Shown here: positions 1-8,189 of the stretch, in pieces | Layout of the letters: each line of letters begins with the position of its first letter | Position numbering within the stretch: position 1 is the stretch's first letter | DNA from: an uncultured Microbacterium sp. | GTDB taxonomy: Bacteria > Actinomycetota > Actinomycetes > Actinomycetales > Microbacteriaceae | Length of the DNA stretch: 64,000 bases | Direction: 5' to 3' | NCBI RefSeq assembly: GCF_937927635.1 | Contig: NZ_CALBRW010000042.1 | Location: 1-64,000 of the forward strand | Translations under genes and position numbers: made by a program | The notes under the pieces: model-generated | The model's database searches: none | Seen by the model: the letters and a program-made list of their open reading frames with translations, nothing else | What the model was told of the DNA's origin: nothing

Positions 1-50
1 GAGCATGAGTCAGGAAGACCGCTGCGGGGCTCCCACCACCATCATCACTG

Positions 51-860
51 TCAGACCCGGATGCGCCTGCCGGTGAGCCGCTCGGCGCGCTCGTCGGCAT
101 GCTGCAGGGCCTTCTGCTCGCGCGTGCGACGCAGCACGGTGACACCCCGCAGCAGCTCCTCGGGGTCGACCTGCGGTACGGGTGAGAGGAACGGGGCGGT
201 CTCGGATGCGAGCTCCGCGGCCACCCGCGCGCGGGCGGCGGGGGAGAGCTGCTCGGCCCCGGCCAGGAACTGCGAGATCCGGCGTGCCAGGCGGTCCGGC
301 AGCCTGGCCGCATCGGCGACCGTCGACCACGCGTGCAGCGACGGCGGCAGGTACGGCACGTGCACCGGCAGTCGCGGCGTGCGCACCCGCTGCGAGTACG
401 TGCCGGCGACCAGATCGCCGAGCCGCTGCGAGCGGGCCGTGACCGCGCCGGTGATCACCGCCCCGCCGCCGAGGGTCATGTAGATCTCCAGCAGGCCGAC
501 CAGGGCGCGGATGAAGGAGTGCCTGAAGCCGATGGCCCCGCCGTCGGTGCGCACGATCCGCCCTCCCACGGCCAGCTTGCCCAGGCTGCGTCCGCGGGTG
601 GCCATCTCGACCGTGATCGGCAGCACCAGGAAGCTGAGCACCGCCGCCCACACGCTCAGGATGGTCATGAGGTGCCCGTCCAGCAGCCCCTCGGCCATCA
701 GCCAGATCTGCAGCAGCTCGACGGCGAGGAACACGACGAAACCCACCACCATGTCGATGGCGGCTCCCGCCGCCCGCAGCACGAATCCCACCGGCTGCAC
801 GTCGATCGCGACAGCCTCGCCGGACAGGATCTCCTGCTCGTCTGCGATGGGGGAGGACAC
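51..860 (-). CDS. RDD family membrane protein
   Basis: The product is about 269 aa. Residues 20-150 carry three hydrophobic segments and RDD-type features: an Arg/Asp-containing first helix and a GRSLGKLAVGGRIV stretch of the kind conserved in RDD proteins. The C-terminal 100 residues are hydrophilic and rich in Arg and Ala. The function of RDD proteins is poorly defined; roles in transport or envelope physiology have been proposed. I take the GTG at 860 because upstream codons would run into the divergent SpoIIM-like gene, whose start lies 7 bp away. The reading frame stays open to 980, so a longer form is formally possible. RDD and SpoIIM-like genes commonly sit together beside MoxR/DUF58 operons in actinobacteria. 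Confidence 0.8.
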   Translation of the reverse strand: MSSPIADEQEILSGEAVAIDVQPVGFVLRAAGAAIDMVVGFVVFLAVELLQIWLMAEGLLDGHLMTILSVWAAVLSFLVLPITVEMATRGRSLGKLAVGGRIVRTDGGAIGFRHSFIRALVGLLEIYMTLGGGAVITGAVTARSQRLGDLVAGTYSQRVRTPRLPVHVPYLPPSLHAWSTVADAARLPDRLARRISQFLAGAEQLSPAARARVAAELASETAPFLSPVPQVDPEELLRGVTVLRRTREQKALQHADERAERLTGRRIRV

Positions 861-867
861 AAGTAAA

Positions 868-1866
868 GTGAACCACGTGGATGCCGATGCCCTCACCGAC
901 GCGCGCCGCCCCGAGTGGGACCGGCTCGATCGGCTGAGCAGGAAGCGCCGGCTCTCGGGCGACGAGGTCGACGAGCTCATCGTGCGCTACCGTGCGGCAT
1001 CCGCCGATCTCGCCGAGCTGAAGACCTCGGTGGGCGACTCGCCGCAGGGCGCGTACCTGTCGACCATCCTCGCGACGGCCCGGCTACGGCTGACCGGCGC
1101 TCCGGAGAACATCGTCGCGCAGATCGTGCGCTTCTTCACCCTGCAGCTGCCCGCAGCGCTGTACCGCCTGCGCTGGACGACCCTGGTGATCGCTGTCGCG
1201 TTCGTGCTGGTCGTCGCGCTGGCCGGGGCCTGGATCGCGTCGGACCCGGCCCGCATCGCGGCACTCGGCACTCCGGAGGCTCTGAAGCAGTACGCCGAGA
1301 AGGACTTCACGGACTACTACGGCCCGATGGCCTCGTTCGCGGGCATGGTGTGGTCGAACAACGCGCTCATCGCCCTGCAGTGCGTGCTGTTCGGAGTCAC
1401 CGGCGTGTGGCCGGTGTGGATGCTCGTGCAGAACGCCATGGGGCTGGGTGTCGCAGCCGCGGTGATGGCCGCGCACGACCGGCTCGACGTCATGCTGCTG
1501 TACATCCTCCCGCACGGGATGCTGGAGCTGACGGCCGTCTTCGTCGCGGCCGCGGGGGGTCTGCACATCTTCTGGGCATGGGTCGTGCCGGGGCGCCGAG
1601 GGCGCGGGGAGTCGCTGGCAGCCGGAGGCAGATCGCTGGCGACCGTGGCGATGGGGCTGGTGCTCATCCTCGGGCTGTCGGGACTCGTGGAGGGCTTCAT
1701 CACAGGTTCTGCGCTGCCCTGGCCGGTGAAGATCGGCATCGGCGCGCTGGCGCTGGTCGTCGTGCTGCTGTACATGCTGGTCGTCGGGCGTCGAGCCCAT
1801 CGCAGCGGGCAGACCGGGGATCTGGTCGAGTTCGACGCGGGCACGCCCACGCTCACCGCGGGCTGA
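868..1866 (+). CDS. SpoIIM-like (stage II sporulation protein M family) membrane protein
   Basis: The product is 332 aa. About 100 cytoplasmic residues are followed by five or six hydrophobic helices between roughly residues 105 and 310, the layout of SpoIIM/DUF95 proteins. In non-sporulating actinobacteria these accompany RDD, DUF58 and MoxR genes and have no settled function; an envelope role is inferred. The GTG at 868 is chosen because a GGGGGAGG purine run lies at 849-856 with suitable spacing; a GTG at 877 is the alternative. The gene is divergent from the RDD gene with only 7 bp between starts, so their promoters must overlap the coding ends. Confidence 0.8.
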   Translation: MNHVDADALTDARRPEWDRLDRLSRKRRLSGDEVDELIVRYRAASADLAELKTSVGDSPQGAYLSTILATARLRLTGAPENIVAQIVRFFTLQLPAALYRLRWTTLVIAVAFVLVVALAGAWIASDPARIAALGTPEALKQYAEKDFTDYYGPMASFAGMVWSNNALIALQCVLFGVTGVWPVWMLVQNAMGLGVAAAVMAAHDRLDVMLLYILPHGMLELTAVFVAAAGGLHIFWAWVVPGRRGRGESLAAGGRSLATVAMGLVLILGLSGLVEGFITGSALPWPVKIGIGALALVVVLLYMLVVGRRAHRSGQTGDLVEFDAGTPTLTAG

Positions 1867-1870
1867 GTCC

Positions 1871-1900
1871 CGGCATCCGTCGGCATCTGTCGGCATCTGT
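1871..1900. repeat. three tandem 10-bp repeats (CGGCATCYGT)
   Basis: Three direct copies of CGGCATCYGT occur back to back just after the SpoIIM-like stop codon. The unit contains GGCATCC/T, related to the hexamer common throughout this window. No function is evident. Confidence 0.7.
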
Positions 1901-1915
1901 CTCCGGGCGATGAAA

Positions 1916-1941
1916 GAGGGGACGGCCGGAGCCGCCCCCTC
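1916..1941 (-). terminator. hairpin between the SpoIIM-like gene and aqpZ
   Basis: GAGGGG pairs with CCCCTC through an inner GC-rich stem and a CGGA loop. Read on the minus strand the stem is followed by TTTCAT, so it fits a weak intrinsic terminator for aqpZ and could also stop the convergent SpoIIM-like transcript. Confidence 0.5.
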
Positions 1942-1958
1942 GGGAATCCGCGTGCGGA

Positions 1959-2717
1959 TCAGTCCCTGGTGGTGCCGTCGAACAGCGCCTTGAAGGCGAA
2001 GCCGACGATCAGCGCGCCCACCGCCGGGAAGACGATGAACACCCACAGCTGGCCCAGCAGCTCGCTGCCGCCGTAGATCGCTGCGGCCAGCGACCGCGCG
2101 GGGTTGACGGAGGTGTTGTCGACCGGGATGGCGATCAGGTGGATCAGCGTGAGCGACAGTCCGATCGCGATGCCGGCGTGCTTTGAGCCGCGCGTCGGGT
2201 GGGTGGAGCCGAGGATGACCAGCACGAAGAAGCCGGTCAGGATGACCTCGATGATGATCGCGGACATCATGCCGAATCCGCCGGGGGAGTGCGTCCCGAA
2301 CCCGTTCGCGGCGAACCCGGCATCCTGAGCGGTGGTCAGCCACTTGTCCGGACCGAACAGTCCGATCAGGACCAGGGCGCTGGAGGCGAACACGCCGCCG
2401 ACGACCTGCGCGACGACGTACGGCACGACGTCGCGCCAGGGGATGCGACCGGCAGCGGCCGCACCGAGTGTGACGGCGGGGTTGAAGTGTCCACCGGAGA
2501 GCGGTCCGAAGGCGTACACGCCCACGAGCACCGTCAGGCCGAAGGCCAGGGCGATCGCGACGTACACGGCGGACTGCGCACCGGGCTCGGTGAAGTGGTT
2601 GGAGGCGAACACGGCGGTGCCGACGCCGCCGAAGACGAGCAGGAACGTGCCGAAGCCCTCGGCGGCGAGCTTCGCGCCGAGGGTCGGACGTTCTGCGATC
2701 GTGGGGGAATCCGTCAT
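1959..2717 (-). CDS. aqpZ: aquaporin Z-type water channel
   Basis: The 252-aa MIP-family protein has six hydrophobic helices and both half-membrane NPA loops: GGHFNPAV with Asn79-Pro80-Ala81, and SVNPARSL with Asn205-Pro206-Ala207 followed by Arg208, the selectivity-filter arginine. The length matches AqpZ (about 230-250 aa) rather than the longer glycerol facilitators. It should conduct water across the cytoplasmic membrane. It is transcribed toward the SpoIIM-like gene and away from furA; the 141-bp gap at 2718-2858 holds both promoters. A peroxide-permeable role next to furA-katG is an attractive but untested inference. Confidence 0.9.
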   Translation of the reverse strand: MTDSPTIAERPTLGAKLAAEGFGTFLLVFGGVGTAVFASNHFTEPGAQSAVYVAIALAFGLTVLVGVYAFGPLSGGHFNPAVTLGAAAAGRIPWRDVVPYVVAQVVGGVFASSALVLIGLFGPDKWLTTAQDAGFAANGFGTHSPGGFGMMSAIIIEVILTGFFVLVILGSTHPTRGSKHAGIAIGLSLTLIHLIAIPVDNTSVNPARSLAAAIYGGSELLGQLWVFIVFPAVGALIVGFAFKALFDGTTRD

Positions 2718-2824
2718 CTCTGCATGTCCTTCCGGTCGATGCGCGGCGAGGGCCGGGCGAAGACATGATCTCGGGTTCGCGGCACGCGACCGCTCAGGCG
2801 CGCCGCCGGTCTGCGTCGTGGGTT

Positions 2825-2841
2825 TTTTGATTCACTCAAAA
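2825..2841. promoter_or_regulatory. candidate FurA operator (6-5-6 inverted repeat)
   Basis: TTTTGA-N5-TCAAAA is a perfect inverted repeat ending 5 bp before the furA -10 hexamer, so it would overlap the promoter spacer and the -35 region. The AT-rich sequence contrasts with its surroundings. Autorepression by FurA at such a site upstream of furA-katG is established for mycobacteria; assignment here is by position. Confidence 0.6.
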
Positions 2842-2846
2842 GAAGA

Positions 2847-2852
2847 TAGGCT
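2847..2852 (+). promoter_or_regulatory. -10 element of furA (leaderless)
   Basis: TAGGCT ends exactly 6 nt before the furA ATG, placing the transcription start at or next to the start codon. A GAGGG run also lies in that gap, so a very short leader is possible. Confidence 0.55.
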
Positions 2853-2858
2853 GAGGGC

Positions 2859-3299
2859 ATGCGGACGGATGCCACGGAACTCGACACGGCGATCAGGACG
2901 GCGGGCCTGCGGGTCACCGGATCGCGCCGTGCGGTTCTCGAGGCGCTGCGCGCGCGTCCGCATGCGCGTGCCGACGAAGTGCTGGGCATCGTGCGCGATG
3001 CGACGCCGACGGCCAGCCTGCAGTCGGTCTACAACGCGCTGAACGACTTCACGGCATCCGGCCTCGTGCGCAGGATCGAGCCCGCCGGGCATCCGATGAT
3101 GTTCGAGGTGCGCATCGGCGACAACCACCACCACCTGGTCTGCACCTCCTGCGGCATGGTCGTCAACGTCGACTGCGCGATCGGCCATGCCCCCTGCCTC
3201 GAGCCCAGCGATCCGCACGGCTTCCGCGTCGCCACCGCCGAGGTGACCTACTGGGGCGTCTGCGCGGCGTGCTCCGCGCTCGCCGATGACGCGTCCTGA
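2859..3299 (+). CDS. furA: Fur-family peroxide/iron regulator FurA
   Basis: The 146-aa protein has an N-terminal winged helix (residues 10-80) and a metal-binding dimerisation domain. It shows the His90-92 cluster followed by Cys95-x2-Cys98, and a second CxxC pair at Cys135/Cys138, a structural zinc site. The gene lies 40 bp upstream of katG on the same strand, the conserved actinobacterial furA-katG arrangement in which FurA represses both until oxidised. The start is fixed by a TAGGCT -10 element 6 nt upstream. An inverted repeat directly before that element is the likely autoregulatory operator. Confidence 0.93.
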   Translation: MRTDATELDTAIRTAGLRVTGSRRAVLEALRARPHARADEVLGIVRDATPTASLQSVYNALNDFTASGLVRRIEPAGHPMMFEVRIGDNHHHLVCTSCGMVVNVDCAIGHAPCLEPSDPHGFRVATAEVTYWGVCAACSALADDAS

Positions 3300-3339
3300 C
3301 TTCTGACCTCACCCTGAACCACTCCACCGGAAGGACATC

Positions 3340-5598
3340 ATGACTGAGAACCTGACAGACGAGACCGAAGGCGTCATCCCCACGCCCACCGACACCGAGC
3401 AGGCTGTCGCCTCGGAGTCCGCGTGCCCCGTGGTGCACACCGGGGCGACCCGCGCCGGCGGTTCGACGGCCCGCAGCTGGTGGCCGAACCGGCTGAACCT
3501 GCGGGTGCTGGCGAAGAACCAGCCCGCCACGAACCCCTACGGTGCGGAGTACGACTACCGCAAGCAGTTCGCCGACGTCGACCTCGACGAGCTGCGTGCC
3601 GACATCGAAGAAGCGCTGACCACCCGCCAGGACTGGTGGCCGGCCGACTTCGACAACTACGGCCCCGCCGTCGTGCGCATGGCGTGGCACAGTGCCGGCA
3701 CCTACCGCGTGACCGACGGTCGCGGCGGCGGCTCGACCGGCCAGCAGCGCTTCGCACCGCTGAACAGCTGGCCCGACAACGTCGGGCTCGACAAGCCGCG
3801 CCGCATCCTGTGGGCCGTGAAGAAGAAGTGGGGCTCGCGCGTCTCGTGGGCCGACCTGATGATCTTCGCCGCCAACGTGGCCATGGAGCAGATGGGCTTC
3901 ACCACCTTCGGCTTCGGCGGTGGCCGGGTGGATGCCTGGGAGCCGGATGACGACGTGTACTGGGGCTCGGAGAGCACCTGGCTCGCCGACGATGGACGAT
4001 ACGAGGCGGGCAAGACCAGAGACCTGGAGAGCCCGCTCGCGGCGACCCAGATGGGCCTCATCTACGTCAACCCCGAGGGCGTGGGCGGCAACCCCGATCC
4101 GCTGGAGCTGGCTCACGACATCCGCGAGACCTTCGGCCGGATGGCCATGAACGACGAGGAGACCGTCGCGCTGATCGGTGGCGGCCACACCTTCGGCAAG
4201 ACCCACGGTGCCGGACCCGCCGACCAGGTGGGGCCGACGCCCGAGGACGCCCCGATGGAGCAGATGGGCATCGGCTGGAAGAACTCGTTCGGCACCGGCA
4301 AGGGCGACGACCAGACCGCGAGCGGGCTGGAGGTCACCTGGACCTACCACCCCACGCGCTGGGACAACGAGTTCTTCCACATCCTGTACGCCTACGAGTG
4401 GGAGCTCATGGAGAGCCCGTCGGGTGCCAAGCAGTGGCGTCCGAAGAACGGCGCCGGTGCCGACATGGTGCCGATGGCCCACGATCCGTCCAAGCGCCGC
4501 GAGCCGCGGATGCTCACCAGCGACCTGTCGCTGCGCTTCGACCCGATCTACGGGCCGATCTCCGCGAAGTTCCGCGATGACCCGCAGGCGTTCGCCGACG
4601 CCTACGCCCGCGCCTGGTTCAAGCTCACGCACCGCGACATGGGCCCGTCCACCCGGTACGTGGGCAAGCTGGTTCCCGCCGAGGAGCTCATCTGGCAGGA
4701 CCCGGTGCCCGCCGTCGACCACGAGCTGATCTCGGAGGCGGATGCCGCCGAGCTGCGCGCCCGTATCCTCTCCTCGGGGCTCAGCGTGCAGGAACTGGTC
4801 TCCACGGCATGGGCTGCTGCGGCATCCTTCCGCGGCAGCGACCGCCGAGGCGGCGCCAACGGCGCGCGCCTGGCGCTGGAGCCGCAGGCGAGCTGGCAGG
4901 TGAACAACCCCGCCCGCAGCGCGAAGGTGCTGGACGTGCTGCGCGGCATCCGCTCCGAGTTCGAGGAGTCGGGTCGACGCGTGTCTCTGGCCGACCTCAT
5001 CGTGCTGGCGGGCAACGCCGGTGTCGAGAAGGCGGCGGCGGATGCCGGACACGAGGTGACCGTGCCGTTCCGGCCCGGCCGCACCGACGCCACGCAGGAG
5101 AACACCGACGTCGAGTCCTTCACCTACCTCGAGCCGGTGGCCGACGGGTTCCGCAACTACCAGGGGCCTGAGGCGACGAAGGCCGGGCTGCCGGCCGAGT
5201 TCCTCCTGGTCGACAAGGCCGCGCTCCTGAACCTGACCGCACCGGAGATGACGGTGCTGGTGGGCGGAATGCGGGCCCTGGACGCCAACTGGGACGGCTC
5301 GAAGCACGGCGTGTTCACCGAGCGCCCCGGCGTGCTCACGAACGACTTCTTCGTGAACGTGCTCGACATGGGCTACGAGTGGAAGCCGCTGGACCCGGGC
5401 TCGCACGCCTTCCAGGCGACCTCGCTCGAGACCGGTGAGCCGGCCTGGATCGGCACCCGCGCCGACCTGGTGTTCGGCTCGAACTCCGAACTGCGCGCGG
5501 TGGCCGAGGCCTACGCCTCTGACGACGACCTGTTCGTCGACGCGTTCGTGCAGGCCTGGACGAAGGTCATGGAGCTGGACCGCTTCGACCTGGAGTGA
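3340..5598 (+). CDS. katG: catalase-peroxidase KatG
   Basis: The bifunctional haem enzyme degrades H2O2 and has peroxidase activity. At 752 aa it has the usual full length with two duplicated peroxidase-like domains. The N-terminal catalytic domain shows the distal Arg113, Trp116 and His117 (VRMAWHSAG), Tyr242 (LIYVNPEG), Met268 (FGRMAMND) and the proximal haem ligand His283 (GGGHTFGKTHG). Trp116-Tyr242-Met268 is the expected covalent adduct needed for catalase activity. The serine equivalent to M. tuberculosis Ser315 is intact in TASGLEV. It should be co-transcribed with furA. A strong hairpin follows at 5646-5681. Confidence 0.97.
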   Translation: MTENLTDETEGVIPTPTDTEQAVASESACPVVHTGATRAGGSTARSWWPNRLNLRVLAKNQPATNPYGAEYDYRKQFADVDLDELRADIEEALTTRQDWWPADFDNYGPAVVRMAWHSAGTYRVTDGRGGGSTGQQRFAPLNSWPDNVGLDKPRRILWAVKKKWGSRVSWADLMIFAANVAMEQMGFTTFGFGGGRVDAWEPDDDVYWGSESTWLADDGRYEAGKTRDLESPLAATQMGLIYVNPEGVGGNPDPLELAHDIRETFGRMAMNDEETVALIGGGHTFGKTHGAGPADQVGPTPEDAPMEQMGIGWKNSFGTGKGDDQTASGLEVTWTYHPTRWDNEFFHILYAYEWELMESPSGAKQWRPKNGAGADMVPMAHDPSKRREPRMLTSDLSLRFDPIYGPISAKFRDDPQAFADAYARAWFKLTHRDMGPSTRYVGKLVPAEELIWQDPVPAVDHELISEADAAELRARILSSGLSVQELVSTAWAAAASFRGSDRRGGANGARLALEPQASWQVNNPARSAKVLDVLRGIRSEFEESGRRVSLADLIVLAGNAGVEKAAADAGHEVTVPFRPGRTDATQENTDVESFTYLEPVADGFRNYQGPEATKAGLPAEFLLVDKAALLNLTAPEMTVLVGGMRALDANWDGSKHGVFTERPGVLTNDFFVNVLDMGYEWKPLDPGSHAFQATSLETGEPAWIGTRADLVFGSNSELRAVAEAYASDDDLFVDAFVQAWTKVMELDRFDLE

Positions 5599-5645
5599 CC
5601 CCGGCCCGTCGTTCCTCGAACGGCCCCTGCAACGGCCCCTGCCCC

Positions 5646-5681
5646 GAACGGCCCCTGCCCCTCACCGGGCGGGGGCCGTTC
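5646..5681 (+). terminator. 15-bp hairpin after katG
   Basis: GAACGGCCCCTGCCC pairs with GGGCGGGGGCCGTTC (one T-G wobble) around a 6-nt loop. No T-run follows, which is common for actinobacterial terminators. It lies 47 bp after the katG stop, where the next gene converges. Confidence 0.65.
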
Positions 5682-5710
5682 CCGTCCCTGGCCGCGCGTC
5701 CGTCCTCCCC

Positions 5711-5860
5711 GCGCGGCAGTTCTTGCTCGACGCGGCGCAGATCTGCGCAGCGCGGAGCGGGAACTGCCGCGCGGAGGTCGGCCGGCGCCGGGAACGGCCG
5801 CGCGGGCCGGGAACTGCAGCGCGGAGCGGGAACTGCCGCGCGGGCCGGAAACTGCAGCGC
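5711..5860 (+). repeat. family-1 palindromic repeat, copy A (solo)
   Basis: A 62-bp core at 5711-5772 has 13-bp arms (GCGCGGCAGTTC and its complement) around the palindrome GCGCAGATCTGCGC. It is followed by degenerate sequence and then three clear 19-bp satellite units at 5804-5822, 5823-5841 and 5842-5860, each ending in ACTGCMGCGC. The satellites run up to the DUF58 stop codon. The core aligns without gaps to copies at 51167 and 52365, and copy A has the same orientation as the 52365 copy. No nuclease-like gene is adjacent here. With the hairpin it fills the 265-bp gap between katG and the DUF58 gene. Confidence 0.85.
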
Positions 5861-5863
5861 GGG

Positions 5864-7171
5864 CTACAGGCGGCCGATGGCCTTCAGCTCCAGGTAGCGG
5901 TCGGCGATGCGCGGGGGGAGCGCCTCGGGGTCGGCGGCTATGGCCTCACCGCCGGCACGGCGCACGGCATCCGCCACCACCTGAGCATCGCGGATGGTCT
6001 GCTCGGCGGCGGCCGCCAGGTACACGTCCAGTCGCGAGTCGCGGCGGCGCGCCAGCTCGACGATGGCGTCGTCGGTGGCCGAGCCCACCAGCAGGGTCGT
6101 GGCGCGCGATGCATCGGGGAAGGCGCCCAGGAACCCGCGGGCCGACTCCGCCGCATCCTGCGCGGTGAGCACCACCACCAGCGACGGGCGGGTGGTGAGT
6201 CTGCGGATCGAGGCGAACGCCGCCGTCCAGTCCGTGTCCACCAGCCGGGCGTGCACGGGGGCCATCGCGTCGGTGAGAGCGGGGAGGAGCGCCGCCCCCT
6301 CCACGCCACTGACCCGGGCGCGCACCGCACGGTCGAACATCAGCAGGTGCACGTGGTCTCCGGCGCGCGATGCGAGCGCGGCCAGCAGCAGCGAGGCCTC
6401 GAGCGAAGCCTCCAGTCGTGTGCTGTCGCCCACGCGGGCGGCAGCCGTGCGGCCGGTGTCGATGAGGATGACGACGTGCCGGTCGCGCTCGGGGCGCCAG
6501 GTGCGCAGCATGGTCGTGCCCGCGCGCGCGGTCGCGCGCCAGTCGATGGAGCGGATGTCGTCGCCGCGCACGTACTCGCGCAGCGAGTCGAACTCGGTGC
6601 CCTGGCCGCGCACCTGGATCGACGTGTTGCCGTCCAGTTCGCGCAGCCGGGCCAGCCGTGACGGCAGGTGCTTGCGCGAGGCGAATGCGGGCAGGATGCG
6701 CAGCGCGCCGCGCACGTCGTGCCGCGCCTGCCTGCCGGCCAGACCCAGCGGTCCGCGGGAGCGGATCACGGCGAATTCGCTGCTGAGCTCGCCCCGGCGA
6801 CGCGGCAGCAGCGGGATCGGCATCCGTCGTCTCTCACCGGGCGGCACCAGCAGCTGCTCCCGCTTCAGCGGGGCGCCGGCGGTCGGCTGCCAGGCATCCC
6901 GCAGCCAGCCGTGCAGCGTGCGGGTGCCGGTGTTCTGCACGGCGATGCTCGTGAGCACCTGTTCGCCCAGCCGCGCGCGCTCGGGAATGCTGCGGGTGAC
7001 GACCACCGCCCGCGGGTTGGCTGCCAGCAGCACGTCCAGCGTCACCAGCACCGCGCACAGCAGCAGCCACCCGCCGAGCACGGCCCACGCCGACCAGCCG
7101 ATCGTGCTCAGCAGCACGAGCGGCACGACGCCGAGCGCGATCAGCGGAGCCAGCAGCGCGGTCACGAACAT
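5864..7171 (-). CDS. DUF58 domain protein
   Basis: The product is about 435 aa. Two hydrophobic helices at the N-terminus anchor it. A DUF58 core follows with the typical VRGDDIRSIDWRATAR motif, and then a VWA-like segment with HVVILIDTGRT. DUF58 proteins pair with MoxR ATPases, which sit immediately upstream here with one base between genes, suggesting a chaperone-type assembly system. The ATG at 7171 is chosen because the open frame further upstream lies inside the MoxR gene. It ends against repeat copy A, facing katG. Confidence 0.88.
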   Translation of the reverse strand: MFVTALLAPLIALGVVPLVLLSTIGWSAWAVLGGWLLLCAVLVTLDVLLAANPRAVVVTRSIPERARLGEQVLTSIAVQNTGTRTLHGWLRDAWQPTAGAPLKREQLLVPPGERRRMPIPLLPRRRGELSSEFAVIRSRGPLGLAGRQARHDVRGALRILPAFASRKHLPSRLARLRELDGNTSIQVRGQGTEFDSLREYVRGDDIRSIDWRATARAGTTMLRTWRPERDRHVVILIDTGRTAAARVGDSTRLEASLEASLLLAALASRAGDHVHLLMFDRAVRARVSGVEGAALLPALTDAMAPVHARLVDTDWTAAFASIRRLTTRPSLVVVLTAQDAAESARGFLGAFPDASRATTLLVGSATDDAIVELARRRDSRLDVYLAAAAEQTIRDAQVVADAVRRAGGEAIAADPEALPPRIADRYLELKAIGRL

Positions 7172-7172
7172 G

Positions 7173-8189
7173 TCAGATCGGCACCCGGGTCTGCTGCACG
7201 ACCGACGCCAGCACGGCATCCGCCGTCACGCCCTCCATCTGCGCGTCCGGGCGCAACTGCAGACGGTGCCGCCAGACCGGCATCAGCATGGTCTGGATGT
7301 GGTCGGGTGTGACCGCAGCCTGGGCGTTCAGCCACGCCCACGCCTTGGCGGCGGCCAGCAGCGCGGTCGAGGCGCGGGGGCTCGCCCCCAGCTCGACCGA
7401 CGGCGACTGGCGGGTCGCGCGGGCGAGGTCCACCACGTAGCCCAGCACGTCGTCGGTGACCCGCACGCGATCCGCGGCGTCCTGCGCGGCGCGGATCTCC
7501 GAGGCGCTCACGGCCGACTGCACCCCGGTCAGCAGCCGCGGAGAGAAGCCGTCGGCGTGCAGCCGCAGCACCGACACCTCGGCATCGCGCTCGGGCATGC
7601 CCACCACGAGCTTCATCAGGAAGCGGTCCAACTGCGCCTCGGGCAGCGTGTAGGTGCCCTCGTGCTCGACGGGGTTCTGCGTGGCGGCGACGAGGAACGG
7701 ATCGGGCAGGGTGCGGCTCACGCCGTCGGCGGAGACCTGGCGCTCCTCCATGGCCTCCAGCAGTGCCGCCTGCGTCTTCGGGGGAGTGCGGTTGATCTCG
7801 TCCGCCAGCAGGATGCTGGTGAACACCGGCCCGGGCCGGAACTCGAACTCACCGGTGCGGGCGTCGTACACCAGCGATCCGGTCACGTCGCCCGGCATGA
7901 GGTCGGGGGTGAACTGCACGCGCTTGGTGTCCAGGCCGACGGCGCGGGCGAAGCTGCGCACCACCAGCGTCTTGGCGACACCCGGCACGCCCTCCAGCAG
8001 CACATGCCCCCGCGCCAGCAGCGCCACCAGCAGCCCGGTGACGGTGCCCGCCTGGCCGATGACCGCCTTGTCGACCTCGGCGCGCACGCGGTGCATGGCC
8101 TGGCGCAGCGCGTCGTCGGAGGGTGCGGAGGGCGGAGCGGATGCCGCTGGCGCGGCCTGCTCGGCGTACGGGGCGGAGTCGTCGCTCAC
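7173..8189 (-). CDS. MoxR-family AAA+ ATPase
   Basis: The 338-aa ATPase has a 30-residue low-complexity Ala/Pro N-terminus, then Walker A GVPGVAKT, Walker B LLADEINR and the sensor-1 region ATQNPVEHEGTY, all characteristic of the MoxR subfamily. It probably remodels or matures partner proteins together with the downstream DUF58 product. It overlaps the upstream DUF4350 gene by 4 bp (ATGA) and abuts DUF58, so translational coupling within one operon is likely. Confidence 0.92.
   Translation of the reverse strand: MSDDSAPYAEQAAPAASAPPSAPSDDALRQAMHRVRAEVDKAVIGQAGTVTGLLVALLARGHVLLEGVPGVAKTLVVRSFARAVGLDTKRVQFTPDLMPGDVTGSLVYDARTGEFEFRPGPVFTSILLADEINRTPPKTQAALLEAMEERQVSADGVSRTLPDPFLVAATQNPVEHEGTYTLPEAQLDRFLMKLVVGMPERDAEVSVLRLHADGFSPRLLTGVQSAVSASEIRAAQDAADRVRVTDDVLGYVVDLARATRQSPSVELGASPRASTALLAAAKAWAWLNAQAAVTPDHIQTMLMPVWRHRLQLRPDAQMEGVTADAVLASVVQQTRVPI

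Noticed and set aside
4320..4345. Possible isoniazid-resistance-like change in katG
   Set aside because: The residue equivalent to M. tuberculosis Ser315 is serine.
3163..5406. Long minus-strand open frame opposite katG
   Set aside because: Shadow of katG; the katG active-site residues are all present on the plus strand.
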